A stretch of 59,811 nucleotides of DNA from Anaerotalea alkaliphila (GTDB taxonomy: Bacteria > Bacillota > Clostridia > Lachnospirales > Vallitaleaceae): contig NZ_JAAEEH010000017.1 in assembly GCF_010179735.1 (NCBI RefSeq), forward strand, positions 1 through 59,811. The letters run 5' to 3'. Positions 26,464-35,905 of the stretch are shown in pieces (within the stretch, counting starts at the first letter, position 1; every line of letters starts with the position of its first letter). The position numbers and the translations under genes are program-made. The notes beneath the pieces are model-generated. The model was not told where the DNA came from. It did no database searches and saw only the letters and a list, made by a program, of their open reading frames with translations.

Positions 26464-26976
26464 ATGGATTTGAAAAAATTGGTCAGAGACATCAAGGATT
26501 TCCCCAAGGAAGGGATCGTCTTCAAGGACATCACAACGATCCTAAAGGACCCGGAAGGCCTGTGCTCTTCCATCGAGCAGATGCAGGCGAGCCTTGCGGG
26601 TCTGGAGTTCGACTACATTGTGGGACCGGAATCCCGCGGGTTCATCTACGGGGTGCCGCTGGCCTACAACATGCGGAAGGGATTCCTGCCAGTGCGCAAG
26701 GAAGGCAAGCTTCCCTACAGGACCAAGTCGAAGTCCTACACGCTGGAATACGGGACAGCCACCATTGAGATGCACGAGGACGCCATCAGCCCCGGTGACC
26801 GGGTGGTGATTGTGGATGACCTGCTGGCCACGGGAGGGACCTCCAGGGCCATGGTGGAACTGATCGAGGAAATGGGCGGCACGGTGGAAAAGCTGGTGTA
26901 CCTCATCGAATTGGAATTCCTGGAAGGCAGGTCCATTCTGGAAGGCTATGCGGTTGACGCGGTCATGAAATACTAA
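26464..26976 (+). CDS. apt: Adenine phosphoribosyltransferase
   Basis: Salvages adenine with PRPP to AMP in the cytoplasm. The 170-residue protein is of standard length and holds the PRPP-binding motif VVIVDDLLATGGT at 114-126 and GPESRGF near 54-60. GGAG is well placed before the ATG. apt directly before rel is a conserved Firmicute order, and here the gap is 22 bases, so the two share a transcript. Confidence 0.97.
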   Translation: MDLKKLVRDIKDFPKEGIVFKDITTILKDPEGLCSSIEQMQASLAGLEFDYIVGPESRGFIYGVPLAYNMRKGFLPVRKEGKLPYRTKSKSYTLEYGTATIEMHEDAISPGDRVVIVDDLLATGGTSRAMVELIEEMGGTVEKLVYLIELEFLEGRSILEGYAVDAVMKY

Positions 26977-26998
26977 GAATCGGAAAGTGGTGGGTCCT

Positions 26999-29215
26999 AT
27001 GCCTGAAAAGCTGTACGACGAGTTGATCGAGAAAATCAAGAGGTACCATCCGTCGGAAGATTTCACCTTGGTGGAAAAAGCCTACAATATAGCAAAGACG
27101 GCCCATGGCAGCCAGGTCCGGAAATCGGGTGAACCATATTTGATTCACCCTGTTTCAGTTGCCAACATCCTGGCGGACCTGGAACTGGACAAGGAATCCA
27201 TCGTGGCGGGCATGCTCCACGACGTGGTGGAGGACACGGACTACACCACCGAGGACATCGCCCGGGAATTCAACGAGGAAATCGCCATACTGGTGGATGG
27301 GGTGACGAAACTCACCGCGATCAACTACAGTACGGAAAAGGAAGAGGTACAGGCGGAGAACTACCGGAAGATGTTTCTGGCCATGGCCAAGGACATCCGG
27401 GTCATCCTGATCAAGCTGGCGGACAGGCTCCACAACATGCGGACCCTGAAGTACATGCCGGAGAACAAGCAGAGGGAAAAGGCCAAGGAGACCCTGGACA
27501 TCTACGCCCCCCTGGCCCACAGGCTGGGGATTTCCACCATCAAGGCGGAACTGGAGGATTTGTCCCTCCGGTATCTGGACAAGGACGCCTATTACGACAT
27601 CTACGAGAAGATCGCCCGGAAACGGAACGAGCGGGAGGCCTACGTGGAGGAGATCGTCAAGGAAGTGAAGACGGCTCTGGACCAGGTGGGCATCCAGGCG
27701 GAAGTGGACGGAAGGCCGAAGCATTTCTTCAGCATCTACAAGAAGATGGTGAACCAGAACAAGAGCATCGACCAAATCTACGACCTTTTCGCCGTACGGG
27801 CCATCGTGGAATCCGTGAAGGACTGCTATGGGGTCCTGGGGATCATCCATGAGCTGTACAAGCCTGTGCCCGGTAGGTTCAAGGACTACATCGCCATGCC
27901 GAAGCCGAACATGTACCAGTCCCTGCACACGACGCTGATCGACAAGGACGGGGAACCCTTCGAGATGCAGATCCGGACCTTCGAGATGCATAGGACCGCT
28001 GAATTCGGGATTGCCGCCCACTGGAAGTACAAGGAGGGCAAGACCTCCCAGTCCATCGAGGAGAGCGCGGAGAAGAAGCTGAACTGGCTTCGGCAGATCC
28101 TGGAGTGGCAGAGGGACATGTCCGACAACAAGGAGTTCATGGACGTTCTCAAGAGCGACCTGGACGTGTTCAACGAGCAGGTCTACGCCTTCACCCCCAC
28201 AGGGGATGTGGTGGACCTGCCCATGGGCAGCACCCCCATCGACTTCGCCTACCATATCCACAGCGCCGTGGGCAACAAAATGGTGGGGGCAAGGGTCAAC
28301 GGAAAAATCGTGACCTTCGACTACAGGATCAGGAACGGGGACCGGGTGGAGATCATCACCTCCCAGAATTCAAAGGGGCCCAGCCGGGATTGGCTGCACA
28401 TTGTGAAGAGCTCCCAGGCCAAGAACAAGATCAACCAGTGGTTCCGGAAGGAGTTCAAGGAGGAGAACATCATCCGTGGCAAGGAAATGCTGGAGAAGTA
28501 TGTGAAGGCCAAGGGCATGGTGCTCTCGGAGCTGATGCGGCCCGAGTTCCAGCGGATCGTGCAGGCGAAGTACGGATTCAAAGACTGGGATTCCGTCACG
28601 GCCGCCATCGGCCATGGGGGCCTGAAGGAAGGCCAGGTGGTCAACCGGCTCCATGAGGAGCTCCAGAAGCTGCAGAAAAGCAAGGTGACGGCGGAGGACA
28701 TCCTGCAGGAGATCAGCACCAGGACGGCGGAGAAGCCGGAGGTGAAGCGGTCCAAAAGCGGCATCATGGTGAAGGGGATCGAGGACCTGGCGGTGCGCTT
28801 CTCCAGATGCTGCACACCCGTGCCCGGCGACGAGATTATCGGCTTCATCACGAGAGGCCGGGGGGTCTCCATCCACCGTACGGATTGCGTGAACATCATC
28901 AACCTGAACGACGAGGAAAGGCACCGGCTGATCGAAGCGGAATGGCATCCCTTGGACGCCGCGGACGCCAAGACACGCTACACCGTGGAGATCCAGGTGG
29001 TGGGCTACGACCGGGTGGGCCTGCTGGTGGACATCTCCAAGACCCTGACCGACGCCGAGATTCCGGTGAAGTCCCTGAATGCCAGGACGAACAACGACCA
29101 GCGGTCCGTGTTCAACATTTCTGTGGAAATCAGCAGCGTGGAGCAGTTGAAGAAGCTGACCAAGAAGTTGCGGCACATCGAGGGCGTGGTGGACATCATC
29201 CGGTCCAACAATTGA
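26999..29215 (+). CDS. rel: Bifunctional (p)ppGpp synthetase/hydrolase
   Basis: Makes and degrades the stringent-response alarmone. The 738-residue protein has an intact HD hydrolase domain (HDVVEDTD at 74-81), a synthetase domain with the RFKD motif at 293-296 (the RxKD form found in bifunctional enzymes), a TGS domain (about 385-455), a helical zinc-finger region with CCTPVPGD, and a C-terminal ACT domain. The ATG at 26999 has a GTGGTGGG sequence before it; a GTG at 26987 would add four residues. The dtd gene often found between rel and the next gene is absent. Confidence 0.96.
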   Translation: MPEKLYDELIEKIKRYHPSEDFTLVEKAYNIAKTAHGSQVRKSGEPYLIHPVSVANILADLELDKESIVAGMLHDVVEDTDYTTEDIAREFNEEIAILVDGVTKLTAINYSTEKEEVQAENYRKMFLAMAKDIRVILIKLADRLHNMRTLKYMPENKQREKAKETLDIYAPLAHRLGISTIKAELEDLSLRYLDKDAYYDIYEKIARKRNEREAYVEEIVKEVKTALDQVGIQAEVDGRPKHFFSIYKKMVNQNKSIDQIYDLFAVRAIVESVKDCYGVLGIIHELYKPVPGRFKDYIAMPKPNMYQSLHTTLIDKDGEPFEMQIRTFEMHRTAEFGIAAHWKYKEGKTSQSIEESAEKKLNWLRQILEWQRDMSDNKEFMDVLKSDLDVFNEQVYAFTPTGDVVDLPMGSTPIDFAYHIHSAVGNKMVGARVNGKIVTFDYRIRNGDRVEIITSQNSKGPSRDWLHIVKSSQAKNKINQWFRKEFKEENIIRGKEMLEKYVKAKGMVLSELMRPEFQRIVQAKYGFKDWDSVTAAIGHGGLKEGQVVNRLHEELQKLQKSKVTAEDILQEISTRTAEKPEVKRSKSGIMVKGIEDLAVRFSRCCTPVPGDEIIGFITRGRGVSIHRTDCVNIINLNDEERHRLIEAEWHPLDAADAKTRYTVEIQVVGYDRVGLLVDISKTLTDAEIPVKSLNARTNNDQRSVFNISVEISSVEQLKKLTKKLRHIEGVVDIIRSNN

Positions 29216-29234
29216 GCGAAGGGGGAGGACGGGC

Positions 29235-29876
29235 ATGAAGGTGTTGAAGCTTGTGTTGGGGGAACTGCAGACCAACTGCTACATCGCATACGACGAGGAA
29301 ACGAAGAAGGCGGTGCTGGTGGACGCGCCGGCGGAAGCGGAACGCATCGTGGAGAATCTGGCGTCCCTGGGACTGGACCTCCAGGCGGTGCTGCTGACCC
29401 ACGGGCATTTCGACCATGTGTCCGCCGTCCCCGACCTGATGCGGCACCTCCATCCCCAGGTGGTGGCCCACAAGGAAGAGGCGCTGGTCATGGAAGACCC
29501 GAAACAGAACCTCTCCCTGTATTTTCTAGGAAGGGAATTGTCGGCCCAGGCGGACACCCTGGTGGAGGATGGGGACGTGCTGGATTTCGGTGGAGAGCTG
29601 GTTTTCGACTGCTTCGTGGTGGAGGGCCATTCCAAGAAGGACACCTGCTTCTACAACAGGGCCCAGGGGGTCGTGTTCACAGGGGACACCCTGATGGCCG
29701 GATGCATGGGACGTACGGATTTCTATCCGGGGAAGGCCAACGCCCTGAAGGAGAACATCAAGGGCAGGCTCCTGCTGCTGCCGCCGGAGACGAAGGTGCA
29801 TGCGGGGCATGGTTTTGAAACCACCATCGGAGTGGAAAAGAGGAGCAACCCCTACCTGAACAACAACGGATGGTAG
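29235..29876 (+). CDS. Metallo-beta-lactamase fold hydrolase (glyoxalase II-like)
   Basis: A 213-residue cytosolic MBL-fold protein with the binuclear metal motif THGHFDH (His56, His58, Asp60, His61), later ligands GHSKKDTCF, FTGDTL and GHGFET. It resembles the YcbL/GloB group that hydrolyses small thioesters; the substrate is not determined by sequence. GGGGGAGGA precedes the ATG. It lies between rel and hemZ, a frequent clostridial order, and is probably in the same operon. Confidence 0.92.
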   Translation: MKVLKLVLGELQTNCYIAYDEETKKAVLVDAPAEAERIVENLASLGLDLQAVLLTHGHFDHVSAVPDLMRHLHPQVVAHKEEALVMEDPKQNLSLYFLGRELSAQADTLVEDGDVLDFGGELVFDCFVVEGHSKKDTCFYNRAQGVVFTGDTLMAGCMGRTDFYPGKANALKENIKGRLLLLPPETKVHAGHGFETTIGVEKRSNPYLNNNGW

Positions 29877-29898
29877 GTACCGAAGGAAAGGGACAAGA

Positions 29899-31347
29899 AT
29901 GAAGATATGGATCAGTGAACCTGCATACGCTTACGACGCGAAGACGCTGCTGCATGCGCTGTACAAGGGCCAGGAGATTCTGGTGGATATGGTAAAGGAA
30001 TCATCCGACTGGTCGATCGACTGCAGGGATGATTTTTTATTGGTGGAGAGTCCCTGGGGGAGCAGGGAAGTCCGCTGGAACGAAGAGGGGAGCTGTTTCT
30101 ACCGCTCCTTCTCCGGGGACCGGAAGAAGCGGGAGAAGTTCGCCTTCAAGCACCTGGTCTACAACCTGTATTTGGAAGGGGGAGGTGCCCCCCTGCCCTG
30201 GGGGGTGCTTACGGGCATCCGGCCCACCAAGATCGTGCTGGAGCACCTCCGGGAGGGGAGCCTGGACACCCTGGGGGAGGTCCTGGCCAGGAACTACCGG
30301 ATCTCCCCAGAGAAGATCCGCCTGCTGGAGGAGATTGCGGCGGCGGAGCAGGAGGTGCTCCAGGGCGGGGAACCGGAAGACATGAGCGTGTACGTGGGAA
30401 TCCCCTTCTGTCCCACCCGCTGCCTCTACTGTTCCTTCACCGCCTATCCCATGGCCAAGAACAGGCATCTGGCCAGGCCCTACGTGGACGCCCTGGTCAG
30501 GGAAGTGGGGGAGACCAGAGAGCTCTGGTCGGGGAAGGCGGGGAAACGGATCCGCTCCCTCTACATCGGCGGCGGGACCCCCACCGCTCTGGATGAAGAA
30601 GACCTGGAACATCTGCTGGAAAAGCTGTCGGCGCTCCTGCCCTGGGAGGGGCTGGAGGAGATCACCGTGGAGGCGGGAAGGCCCGACACCATCACCCGGG
30701 AGAAGCTGGAAATCCTCCGGAAGTACGGCATCCACAGGATTTCCATCAACCCCCAGACCATGAACCAGAAGACCCTGGACAGGATCGGCAGGGAGCATAC
30801 GGTCCGGGATGTGGAGGAAACCTTCCGCATGGCCCGGGAGATGGGCTTCGACCGCATCAACATGGACCTGATCCTGGGACTCTCCGGGGAAGGGTTGGAA
30901 GAGGTCCGGCACACCTTCCGGGAGGTGGAGAAATTGGCCCCCGACAACCTGACGGTGCACACCCTGGCGGTGAAGCGGGCCTCCCGGCTGAAGGAAGAGG
31001 AGGACCTGCAGGAATTCCCCGGGGAGGACAAGGTGGCGGCAATGGTGGAAATCGCCCGGGAAGCGGCCCGGGAGATGGGGCTGGCGCCCTACTACATGTA
31101 CCGGCAGAAGAACATGGTGGGGAGCCACGAGAACATCGGCTACGCCCGGCCGGGTACTGCCTGCGTCTACAACGTGGTGGTCATGGAGGAGGTCCAGACC
31201 GTGCTGGCCTACGGGGCCGGAGCCATCACCAAGGTGGTGCATCCCAGGGAGAACCGGATCGAGCGGATCGAGAACGTGAAGAACCTGGAACAGTACCTGG
31301 AGCGGATCCAGGAGATGATCGACCGGAAGATGGAATATTTCCTGTGA
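29899..31347 (+). CDS. hemZ: Oxygen-independent coproporphyrinogen III oxidase-like HemZ
   Basis: Radical-SAM enzyme of the HemN/HemZ family. The 482-residue protein has an N-terminal extension of about 160 residues typical of HemZ and then Cys171/175/178 in CPTRCLYCSF, followed by GGGTPTALD and a HemN-like barrel. HemZ is proposed to decarboxylate coproporphyrinogen under anaerobic conditions; its substrate is less well established than that of HemN. GAAAGGGA lies before the start. Last gene of the apt-rel transcript. Confidence 0.93.
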   Translation: MKIWISEPAYAYDAKTLLHALYKGQEILVDMVKESSDWSIDCRDDFLLVESPWGSREVRWNEEGSCFYRSFSGDRKKREKFAFKHLVYNLYLEGGGAPLPWGVLTGIRPTKIVLEHLREGSLDTLGEVLARNYRISPEKIRLLEEIAAAEQEVLQGGEPEDMSVYVGIPFCPTRCLYCSFTAYPMAKNRHLARPYVDALVREVGETRELWSGKAGKRIRSLYIGGGTPTALDEEDLEHLLEKLSALLPWEGLEEITVEAGRPDTITREKLEILRKYGIHRISINPQTMNQKTLDRIGREHTVRDVEETFRMAREMGFDRINMDLILGLSGEGLEEVRHTFREVEKLAPDNLTVHTLAVKRASRLKEEEDLQEFPGEDKVAAMVEIAREAAREMGLAPYYMYRQKNMVGSHENIGYARPGTACVYNVVVMEEVQTVLAYGAGAITKVVHPRENRIERIENVKNLEQYLERIQEMIDRKMEYFL

Positions 31348-31385
31348 CCCACAGCCTGCTGGAAAGCATGCTTTCCAAGTGCACA

Positions 31386-31431
31386 AAAGGGGATGCGGCA
31401 AACCGTCCATATGGTTTGCCGCATCCCCTTT
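31386..31431. terminator. Bidirectional terminator between hemZ and the ABC transporter operon
   Basis: Perfect 19-base arms (31386-31404 and 31413-31431) around an eight-base loop, ending in CCCCTTT in each direction. Confidence 0.9.
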
Positions 31432-31440
31432 CTCCGTCCC

Positions 31441-32202
31441 CTACAGGACCTTGTTCAGGAATTCCCGGGTCCGCTCGTTCCTGGGGTTGGTGAAGATCTC
31501 TTCCGGGGTGGTGTCCTCCACCACATAGCCGTTGTCCATGAAGATGACCCGGTCCGCCACCTCTTTGGCGAAGCCCATCTCGTGGGTAACCACCAGCATG
31601 GTCATGCCGTCCTCGGCCAGTTTCTTCATGACCTCCAGCACCTCGCCCACCAGCTCCGGGTCCAGAGCGGAGGTGGGCTCGTCGAAGAGCATGAGCTCCG
31701 GCCGCATGGCCAGGGCCCGGGCGATGGCCACCCGCTGCTGCTGGCCACCGGAGAGGCGGGCGGGATATTCGTGCACTTTGTCCGTCAGCCCCACCAGCTC
31801 CAGCAAGGAGAGGGCGGACTCCCGGGTGGCCGCCTTGTCCTCCTTCTTCACCACCAGCGGGGCTTCCATGATGTTCTCCAGGACCGTCTTGTGAGGGAAA
31901 AGGTTGAAGCGCTGGAAGACCATGCCGACTTCGCTGCAGAGCTGATGGATGTCCTTGTGGGAGAACTTCACCATGTCCCTGTCGTTCTCCCGGTGGTCCG
32001 CAAGCTTGCCGTCCACCCAAATCCTGCCGGAGGTGATCCGCTCCAGGTGGTTGATGCACCGCAGGAGGGTGCTTTTTCCGGAGCCGCTGGGGCCGATGAT
32101 GCAGACCACCTCCCCCTTCTCCACGGACAGGTTGATGTCCTTCAGCACTTCCAGGGTGCCGAAGGATTTTTTGATGTTTTCCATGCGGATCATGTTGCTC
32201 AT
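31441..32202 (-). CDS. Polar amino-acid ABC transporter, ATP-binding protein
   Basis: A 253-residue ATPase of the GlnQ/HisP type with Walker [10 protein letters not shown] (37-45), signature LSGGQQQR and Walker [13 protein letters not shown]. It carries an insertion of about 20 residues ([20 protein letters not shown]) before the Q-loop [15 protein letters not shown] precedes the ATG. It is the last gene of the minus-strand operon, nine bases after the permease gene. Confidence 0.95.
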   Translation of the reverse strand: MSNMIRMENIKKSFGTLEVLKDINLSVEKGEVVCIIGPSGSGKSTLLRCINHLERITSGRIWVDGKLADHRENDRDMVKFSHKDIHQLCSEVGMVFQRFNLFPHKTVLENIMEAPLVVKKEDKAATRESALSLLELVGLTDKVHEYPARLSGGQQQRVAIARALAMRPELMLFDEPTSALDPELVGEVLEVMKKLAEDGMTMLVVTHEMGFAKEVADRVIFMDNGYVVEDTTPEEIFTNPRNERTREFLNKVL

Positions 32203-32211
32203 AGGTCACCT

Positions 32212-32862
32212 CTATTCATAGACGGAGTACTTGGCTTCCAGCCGTTGGAAGACCAAGGTGAAGATGCTGGTCAGGGTCAGGTAGATGGCCGCCGCCGGCA
32301 GGTAGAACAGGGCGCTGGCGTTGTTGTTCACCAGTTGGTTGGTGGTGCGCAGCAGTTCCGTAAGGGCGATGGAGGAGACCAGGGCGGAGTCCTTCAGCAG
32401 CATGATGAATTCGTTCCCAACGGGGGGGATCAGCCTGCGGTAGGACTGGGGGATGATGATCCTGGCCATGGCCTGCTTGTAGCTCATGCCTAGGGCCTTG
32501 GCGGCCTCCATCTGCCCCTTGTCGATGGAGAGGATGGCCGCCCGGATGATTTCCGCCAGATAGGCGCCGGAGTTCAGGCCCAGGGCCGCGATGGCGCTGG
32601 CCAGCTTGGGGAACTTCAAGGCGGGGGATATCAGGGGCAGGGCATAGTAGATGAAGAAGATCTGCATGAGCAGGGGGGTTCCGCGGAAGAGCCAGATGTA
32701 GAACCAGGATAAGCCGCCGACCAGCTTGTTCTTGGACAAGCGTCCGATGGCCAGCAGCAGTCCCAGGACCATGCCGATGGCGATGCCCCCCAAGGTAAGC
32801 TCCAAGGTAAGGACCGAGTTCTTCAGCATGACGGGCAGGGCGCCGATGAGTTTATCCAACAT
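32212..32862 (-). CDS. Polar amino-acid ABC transporter, permease
   Basis: A 216-residue HisM/GlnP-type permease with five predicted membrane spans and the EAA loop ([18 protein letters not shown]), through which it contacts the ATPase. The ATG at 32862 has GGGAG eight bases upstream; a TTG at 32877 would place that site inside the gene. It is separated from the binding-protein gene by 147 bases containing a hairpin with a T run. Confidence 0.94.
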   Translation of the reverse strand: MLDKLIGALPVMLKNSVLTLELTLGGIAIGMVLGLLLAIGRLSKNKLVGGLSWFYIWLFRGTPLLMQIFFIYYALPLISPALKFPKLASAIAALGLNSGAYLAEIIRAAILSIDKGQMEAAKALGMSYKQAMARIIIPQSYRRLIPPVGNEFIMLLKDSALVSSIALTELLRTTNQLVNNNASALFYLPAAAIYLTLTSIFTLVFQRLEAKYSVYE

Positions 32863-32941
32863 AGTTTTCACTCCCAATGGGTCTGATTTTTGTTGCAGGG
32901 CCTGCCGGGGTCGGCAGGGGGTGGCGGAGGGCCCGGACAGG

Positions 32942-32977
32942 AAAAAGGGGGCAAGCGGGATTTCCCGGTTTACCCCC
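32942..32977 (-). terminator. Internal (leaky) terminator in the transporter operon
   Basis: On the minus strand GGGGGTAA pairs with TTGCCCCC (32970-32977 with 32947-32954), enclosing CGGG/CCCG, then TTTTT. It sits between binding-protein and permease genes and would give more binding protein than membrane parts. A second GC hairpin lies at 32901-32918. Confidence 0.75.
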
Positions 32978-33009
32978 TCCGCTCCCTGGCGGTTTGCCTG
33001 CAGGGCATC

Positions 33010-33798
33010 CTACCACAAGGTCGAATCGATTTCCGTCGTATAGTCCGCGCCCAGCCATTCCATGGAGATTTCGGCAAGCCGGCCGTTCTCCCGGAGGGTC
33101 GCGATTGCGTTGTTAAGGTTCTCAAGAAGCTCCGGATTGGCGCCCTTCTTCAGGCAGACGCCGATGGGCTCGTTGGAAAGCTTGGCGCTGGTGACCCGGT
33201 AACTCCCCGGATCGCTGCTGATGTATTCCGCCGCCACCATGCCGTCCACCACGATGGCGTCCAGGCGGTCCGCTTTCAGGTCCATGAAGGTCTGGATGAT
33301 TTGGTCGTAGGAATCCAGCTGGAAGTCGAATTCCTCCTGGTATTTCCTGGCGGATGCATGGGAAGTGGTCTCGATCTGCACGCCCACCGTCTTGCCGGCC
33401 AGTCCGGAAGGGTCCGTGATGTCCTGGGCGTCCGAACGGACGACGATGACCTGGCCGTTGGCCAGATAGGGGTCTGTCATGTCGTACTCGGCCATCCGGT
33501 CCGGGGTGATGCTGACGGAAGAGATGACCACGTCATAGCTGCCGGAGACCAGGGCCGTGAAGATGCCGTCCCAGGCGGTAGGGATGAATTCGACTTCCAT
33601 GCCCAGCTCCTCGCCCAGGGCATGGGCGAAGTCCACGTCGAAGCCCACCAGTTCGTCGGCGTCGTTGCGGAATTCCATGGGGGGATAGGCGTCGTCCACA
33701 CCGATCCGCAAGACGTTTCCGTCGGTTTCAGCGGCGCCGCCGCAGGCTGCGAGTGTCAAGACGGCGGCCATGACCGCCACCAATAGTGCTTTTTTCAT
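33010..33798 (-). CDS. Polar amino-acid ABC transporter, substrate-binding lipoprotein
   Basis: A 262-residue family-3 solute-binding protein. It starts with a lipoprotein signal (MKKALLVAVMAAVLTLAAC, lipidated Cys19) and continues with the family pattern LRIGVDDAYPPMEFRNDAD and GFDVDFAHALGEELGMEVEF. The family binds polar or basic amino acids; the ligand is not resolved here. CAGGAGG is ideally placed before the ATG. It is the second gene of its operon, 33 bases after an unknown gene. Confidence 0.95.
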   Translation of the reverse strand: MKKALLVAVMAAVLTLAACGGAAETDGNVLRIGVDDAYPPMEFRNDADELVGFDVDFAHALGEELGMEVEFIPTAWDGIFTALVSGSYDVVISSVSITPDRMAEYDMTDPYLANGQVIVVRSDAQDITDPSGLAGKTVGVQIETTSHASARKYQEEFDFQLDSYDQIIQTFMDLKADRLDAIVVDGMVAAEYISSDPGSYRVTSAKLSNEPIGVCLKKGANPELLENLNNAIATLRENGRLAEISMEWLGADYTTEIDSTLW

Positions 33799-33831
33799 AA
33801 GGTGTCCTCCTGATTGTCGTTTGTGCTGTTG

Positions 33832-34212
33832 TCATCCGTTCAATTTGCGGAAGATGGTGTCCCTGACCGAAGTGCGCATAGCCAGCATGTTGGCGTCCTC
33901 GTTGATCAGCGCCCTGCGGATGTACTCGATTTCGGCCTCCGTGAGATAGACCGCCTTGCCCCGCTCGTCCAAGGGTACCTGGGAGAGGATCTCCTGGATG
34001 GCCATCTTGGCATCGGCAGGGGTAGTGAAATAATAGACCTGGCTCCCCAAATCCAGCGTTGCATTGTGTTTCTCAAAAATGGAATGCAGACGGCCTTCGG
34101 GAAGCTGGGTTTCCTTGGCAAGGTCACTGACCAGATAGCTGCCGGCGCAGTCGATGTAATATCCTTTTCCCAGTCCGGATTTCCGGGGAATGAAACTGGA
34201 TTCGATGATCAT
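33832..34212 (-). CDS. Unrecognised 126-residue protein heading the transporter operon
   Basis: I do not recognise this family. The protein begins MIIESSFIPRKSGLGKG, is soluble, mixed alpha/beta in appearance, has one cysteine (Cys22) and no signal peptide or membrane span. A strong ribosome binding site (GGGAGG) and a consensus promoter stand before it, and the binding-protein gene follows after 33 bases, so it is real and co-transcribed with the transporter. A regulatory or ligand-sensing role would fit its position but nothing in the sequence shows it. Confidence 0.85.
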   Translation of the reverse strand: MIIESSFIPRKSGLGKGYYIDCAGSYLVSDLAKETQLPEGRLHSIFEKHNATLDLGSQVYYFTTPADAKMAIQEILSQVPLDERGKAVYLTEAEIEYIRRALINEDANMLAMRTSVRDTIFRKLNG

Positions 34213-34281
34213 GGGGTACCCTCCCTTTCCATAGGTATAAACGGAGCCCGCCAGGGGCGGCAGGCTGCACAAATATTTTCA

Positions 34282-34310
34282 ATTATACAATATGCGTATA
34301 ATGAATACAA
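34282..34310 (-). promoter_or_regulatory. Promoter of the transporter operon
   Basis: Minus strand TTGTAT (34305-34310), 17 bases, TATAAT (34282-34287), about 70 bases before the first gene. Confidence 0.85.
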
Positions 34311-34350
34311 GCGTGACCGGACAATATTTCCTGAAAAGGCAAATGATGTC

Positions 34351-34379
34351 TTCTAAATGAAAAACAATGGTGCTATAAT
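34351..34379 (+). promoter_or_regulatory. zwf promoter (weak -35)
   Basis: TATAAT (34374-34379) with TTCTAA (34351-34356) 17 bases upstream. The -10 is perfect, the -35 poor, so an activator may be needed. Divergent from the transporter promoter. Confidence 0.55.
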
Positions 34380-34404
34380 TATGACTTACGGAAGGAGTGG
34401 TGAA

Positions 34405-35883
34405 ATGGAATTATCCAATTTGATGGTCATCTTCGGAGGCACCGGTGACCTGACATACAGAAAACTTATTCCGGCCCTGTACAACCTCCAGCACGAGGGG
34501 CTTCTGCCCGAGAATTTCGTGCTGGTGTCCGTGGGGCGCCGGGACAAGACCACCGAGGAATATCTGGTGGGAATCGAGGAGGGGATCCGGGGCAACGCCC
34601 GTTTCCCATTCGAGGAAGAGCAGTGGAACCGGCTTAAGGCGAGGATCCACTACTACCGGCTGCCCTTCGAGGACGACGAGGCCTATCCGGAGTTCGACAA
34701 CTATCTCTGCACCTTGGAGCACAAGTACGCCACCCGGGGGAACAGGATGTTCTATCTGGCGGTGGCACCGGAGTACTTCTCCGTCATTGTGGACAAACTG
34801 CAGAAAAACGGTCTTGTCCGGGAAGTGGGGGCCTGGAGCAGGGTGGTGATCGAGAAGCCTTTCGGCAAGGACTTCGCCTCCGCAAAGGAGCTTTCCCGGC
34901 ACATCACCCATGTGTTCGGCGAGGAGAACACCTACAGGATCGACCATTACCTGGGCAAGGAAATGCTCCAGAACATCATGGTCATCCGCTTCGCCAACGC
35001 CTTTTTCGAGCCGGTCTGGAACAACAAGCACATCGACCACATACAGATCTCCTCCACTGAAACCCTGGGCGTGGGTGACCGGGGGGGCTACTACGAGAAT
35101 TCCGGGGCCCTGAAGGACATGGTCCAGAACCACCTGCTCCAGCTGCTGGCGGTGACCACCATGGAGCCGCCAATCCGTTTGGATACGGAATCCATCCGGG
35201 ACGAGAAGGTTAAGGTCTTCAAAGGGCTGAAGGAACTGGACGAGGACCTGGTGGTCCATAACGTGGTCCGGGGACAATACGTCAGGGGGATCGTGGACGG
35301 CCAGGAGGTTCCGGGATACAGGGAGGAGGACCGGGTGGCGGACGGCTCCGACACGGAGACCTTCGTGGCACTGAAGGTGGAAATCCAGAATTTCCGCTGG
35401 TCCGGCGTCCCCATCTATATCCGGACGGGAAAGCGCATGCACCACAAATCCATCGAGGTGAGCGTCCAGTTCAAGGAAATGGCGGACCTTTTATATATGA
35501 AGGGATACCAGTCCACGGCCCCCAACATGCTTGTCATCCGGATCCAGCCCTATGAAGGGGTCTCCCTGCAGTTCAACGCGAAAAAGCCGGGAACCACCAA
35601 CGAGATGGTGCCGGTGAAGATGGATTTCTGCCAAAACTGCGAAATCGGATACAGTTCCCCGGAAGCCTACGAGCGCCTCCTGTTCGATGTGATGAAGGGG
35701 GATTCCACCCTCTTCACCCGCTGGGACGAGGTGGAGTACAGCTGGCGGTATGTGGACAGGATCACCCAGGCATGGGCCAAGAATAAGCCGGCCTTCCCCA
35801 ACTACCAGGCGGGAAGCGAGGGACCCCGGGAAGCGATGGACCTGCTGGCCAGGGACGGACGGAAGTGGTGGACATCCAACTAG
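34405..35883 (+). CDS. zwf: Glucose-6-phosphate 1-dehydrogenase
   Basis: Oxidises glucose-6-phosphate to 6-phosphogluconolactone, entry to the oxidative pentose phosphate or Entner-Doudoroff route. The 492-residue protein has the NADP-binding GGTGDL (11-16) and the active-site RIDHYLGKE (178-186). GGAAGGAG precedes the ATG at 34405. The partner genes pgl and gnd are not in the window; a cyclase-family gene follows 22 bases later. Confidence 0.96.
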   Translation: MELSNLMVIFGGTGDLTYRKLIPALYNLQHEGLLPENFVLVSVGRRDKTTEEYLVGIEEGIRGNARFPFEEEQWNRLKARIHYYRLPFEDDEAYPEFDNYLCTLEHKYATRGNRMFYLAVAPEYFSVIVDKLQKNGLVREVGAWSRVVIEKPFGKDFASAKELSRHITHVFGEENTYRIDHYLGKEMLQNIMVIRFANAFFEPVWNNKHIDHIQISSTETLGVGDRGGYYENSGALKDMVQNHLLQLLAVTTMEPPIRLDTESIRDEKVKVFKGLKELDEDLVVHNVVRGQYVRGIVDGQEVPGYREEDRVADGSDTETFVALKVEIQNFRWSGVPIYIRTGKRMHHKSIEVSVQFKEMADLLYMKGYQSTAPNMLVIRIQPYEGVSLQFNAKKPGTTNEMVPVKMDFCQNCEIGYSSPEAYERLLFDVMKGDSTLFTRWDEVEYSWRYVDRITQAWAKNKPAFPNYQAGSEGPREAMDLLARDGRKWWTSN

Positions 35884-35905
35884 GAGGAACAGGAGGCGAG
35901 GAGCG

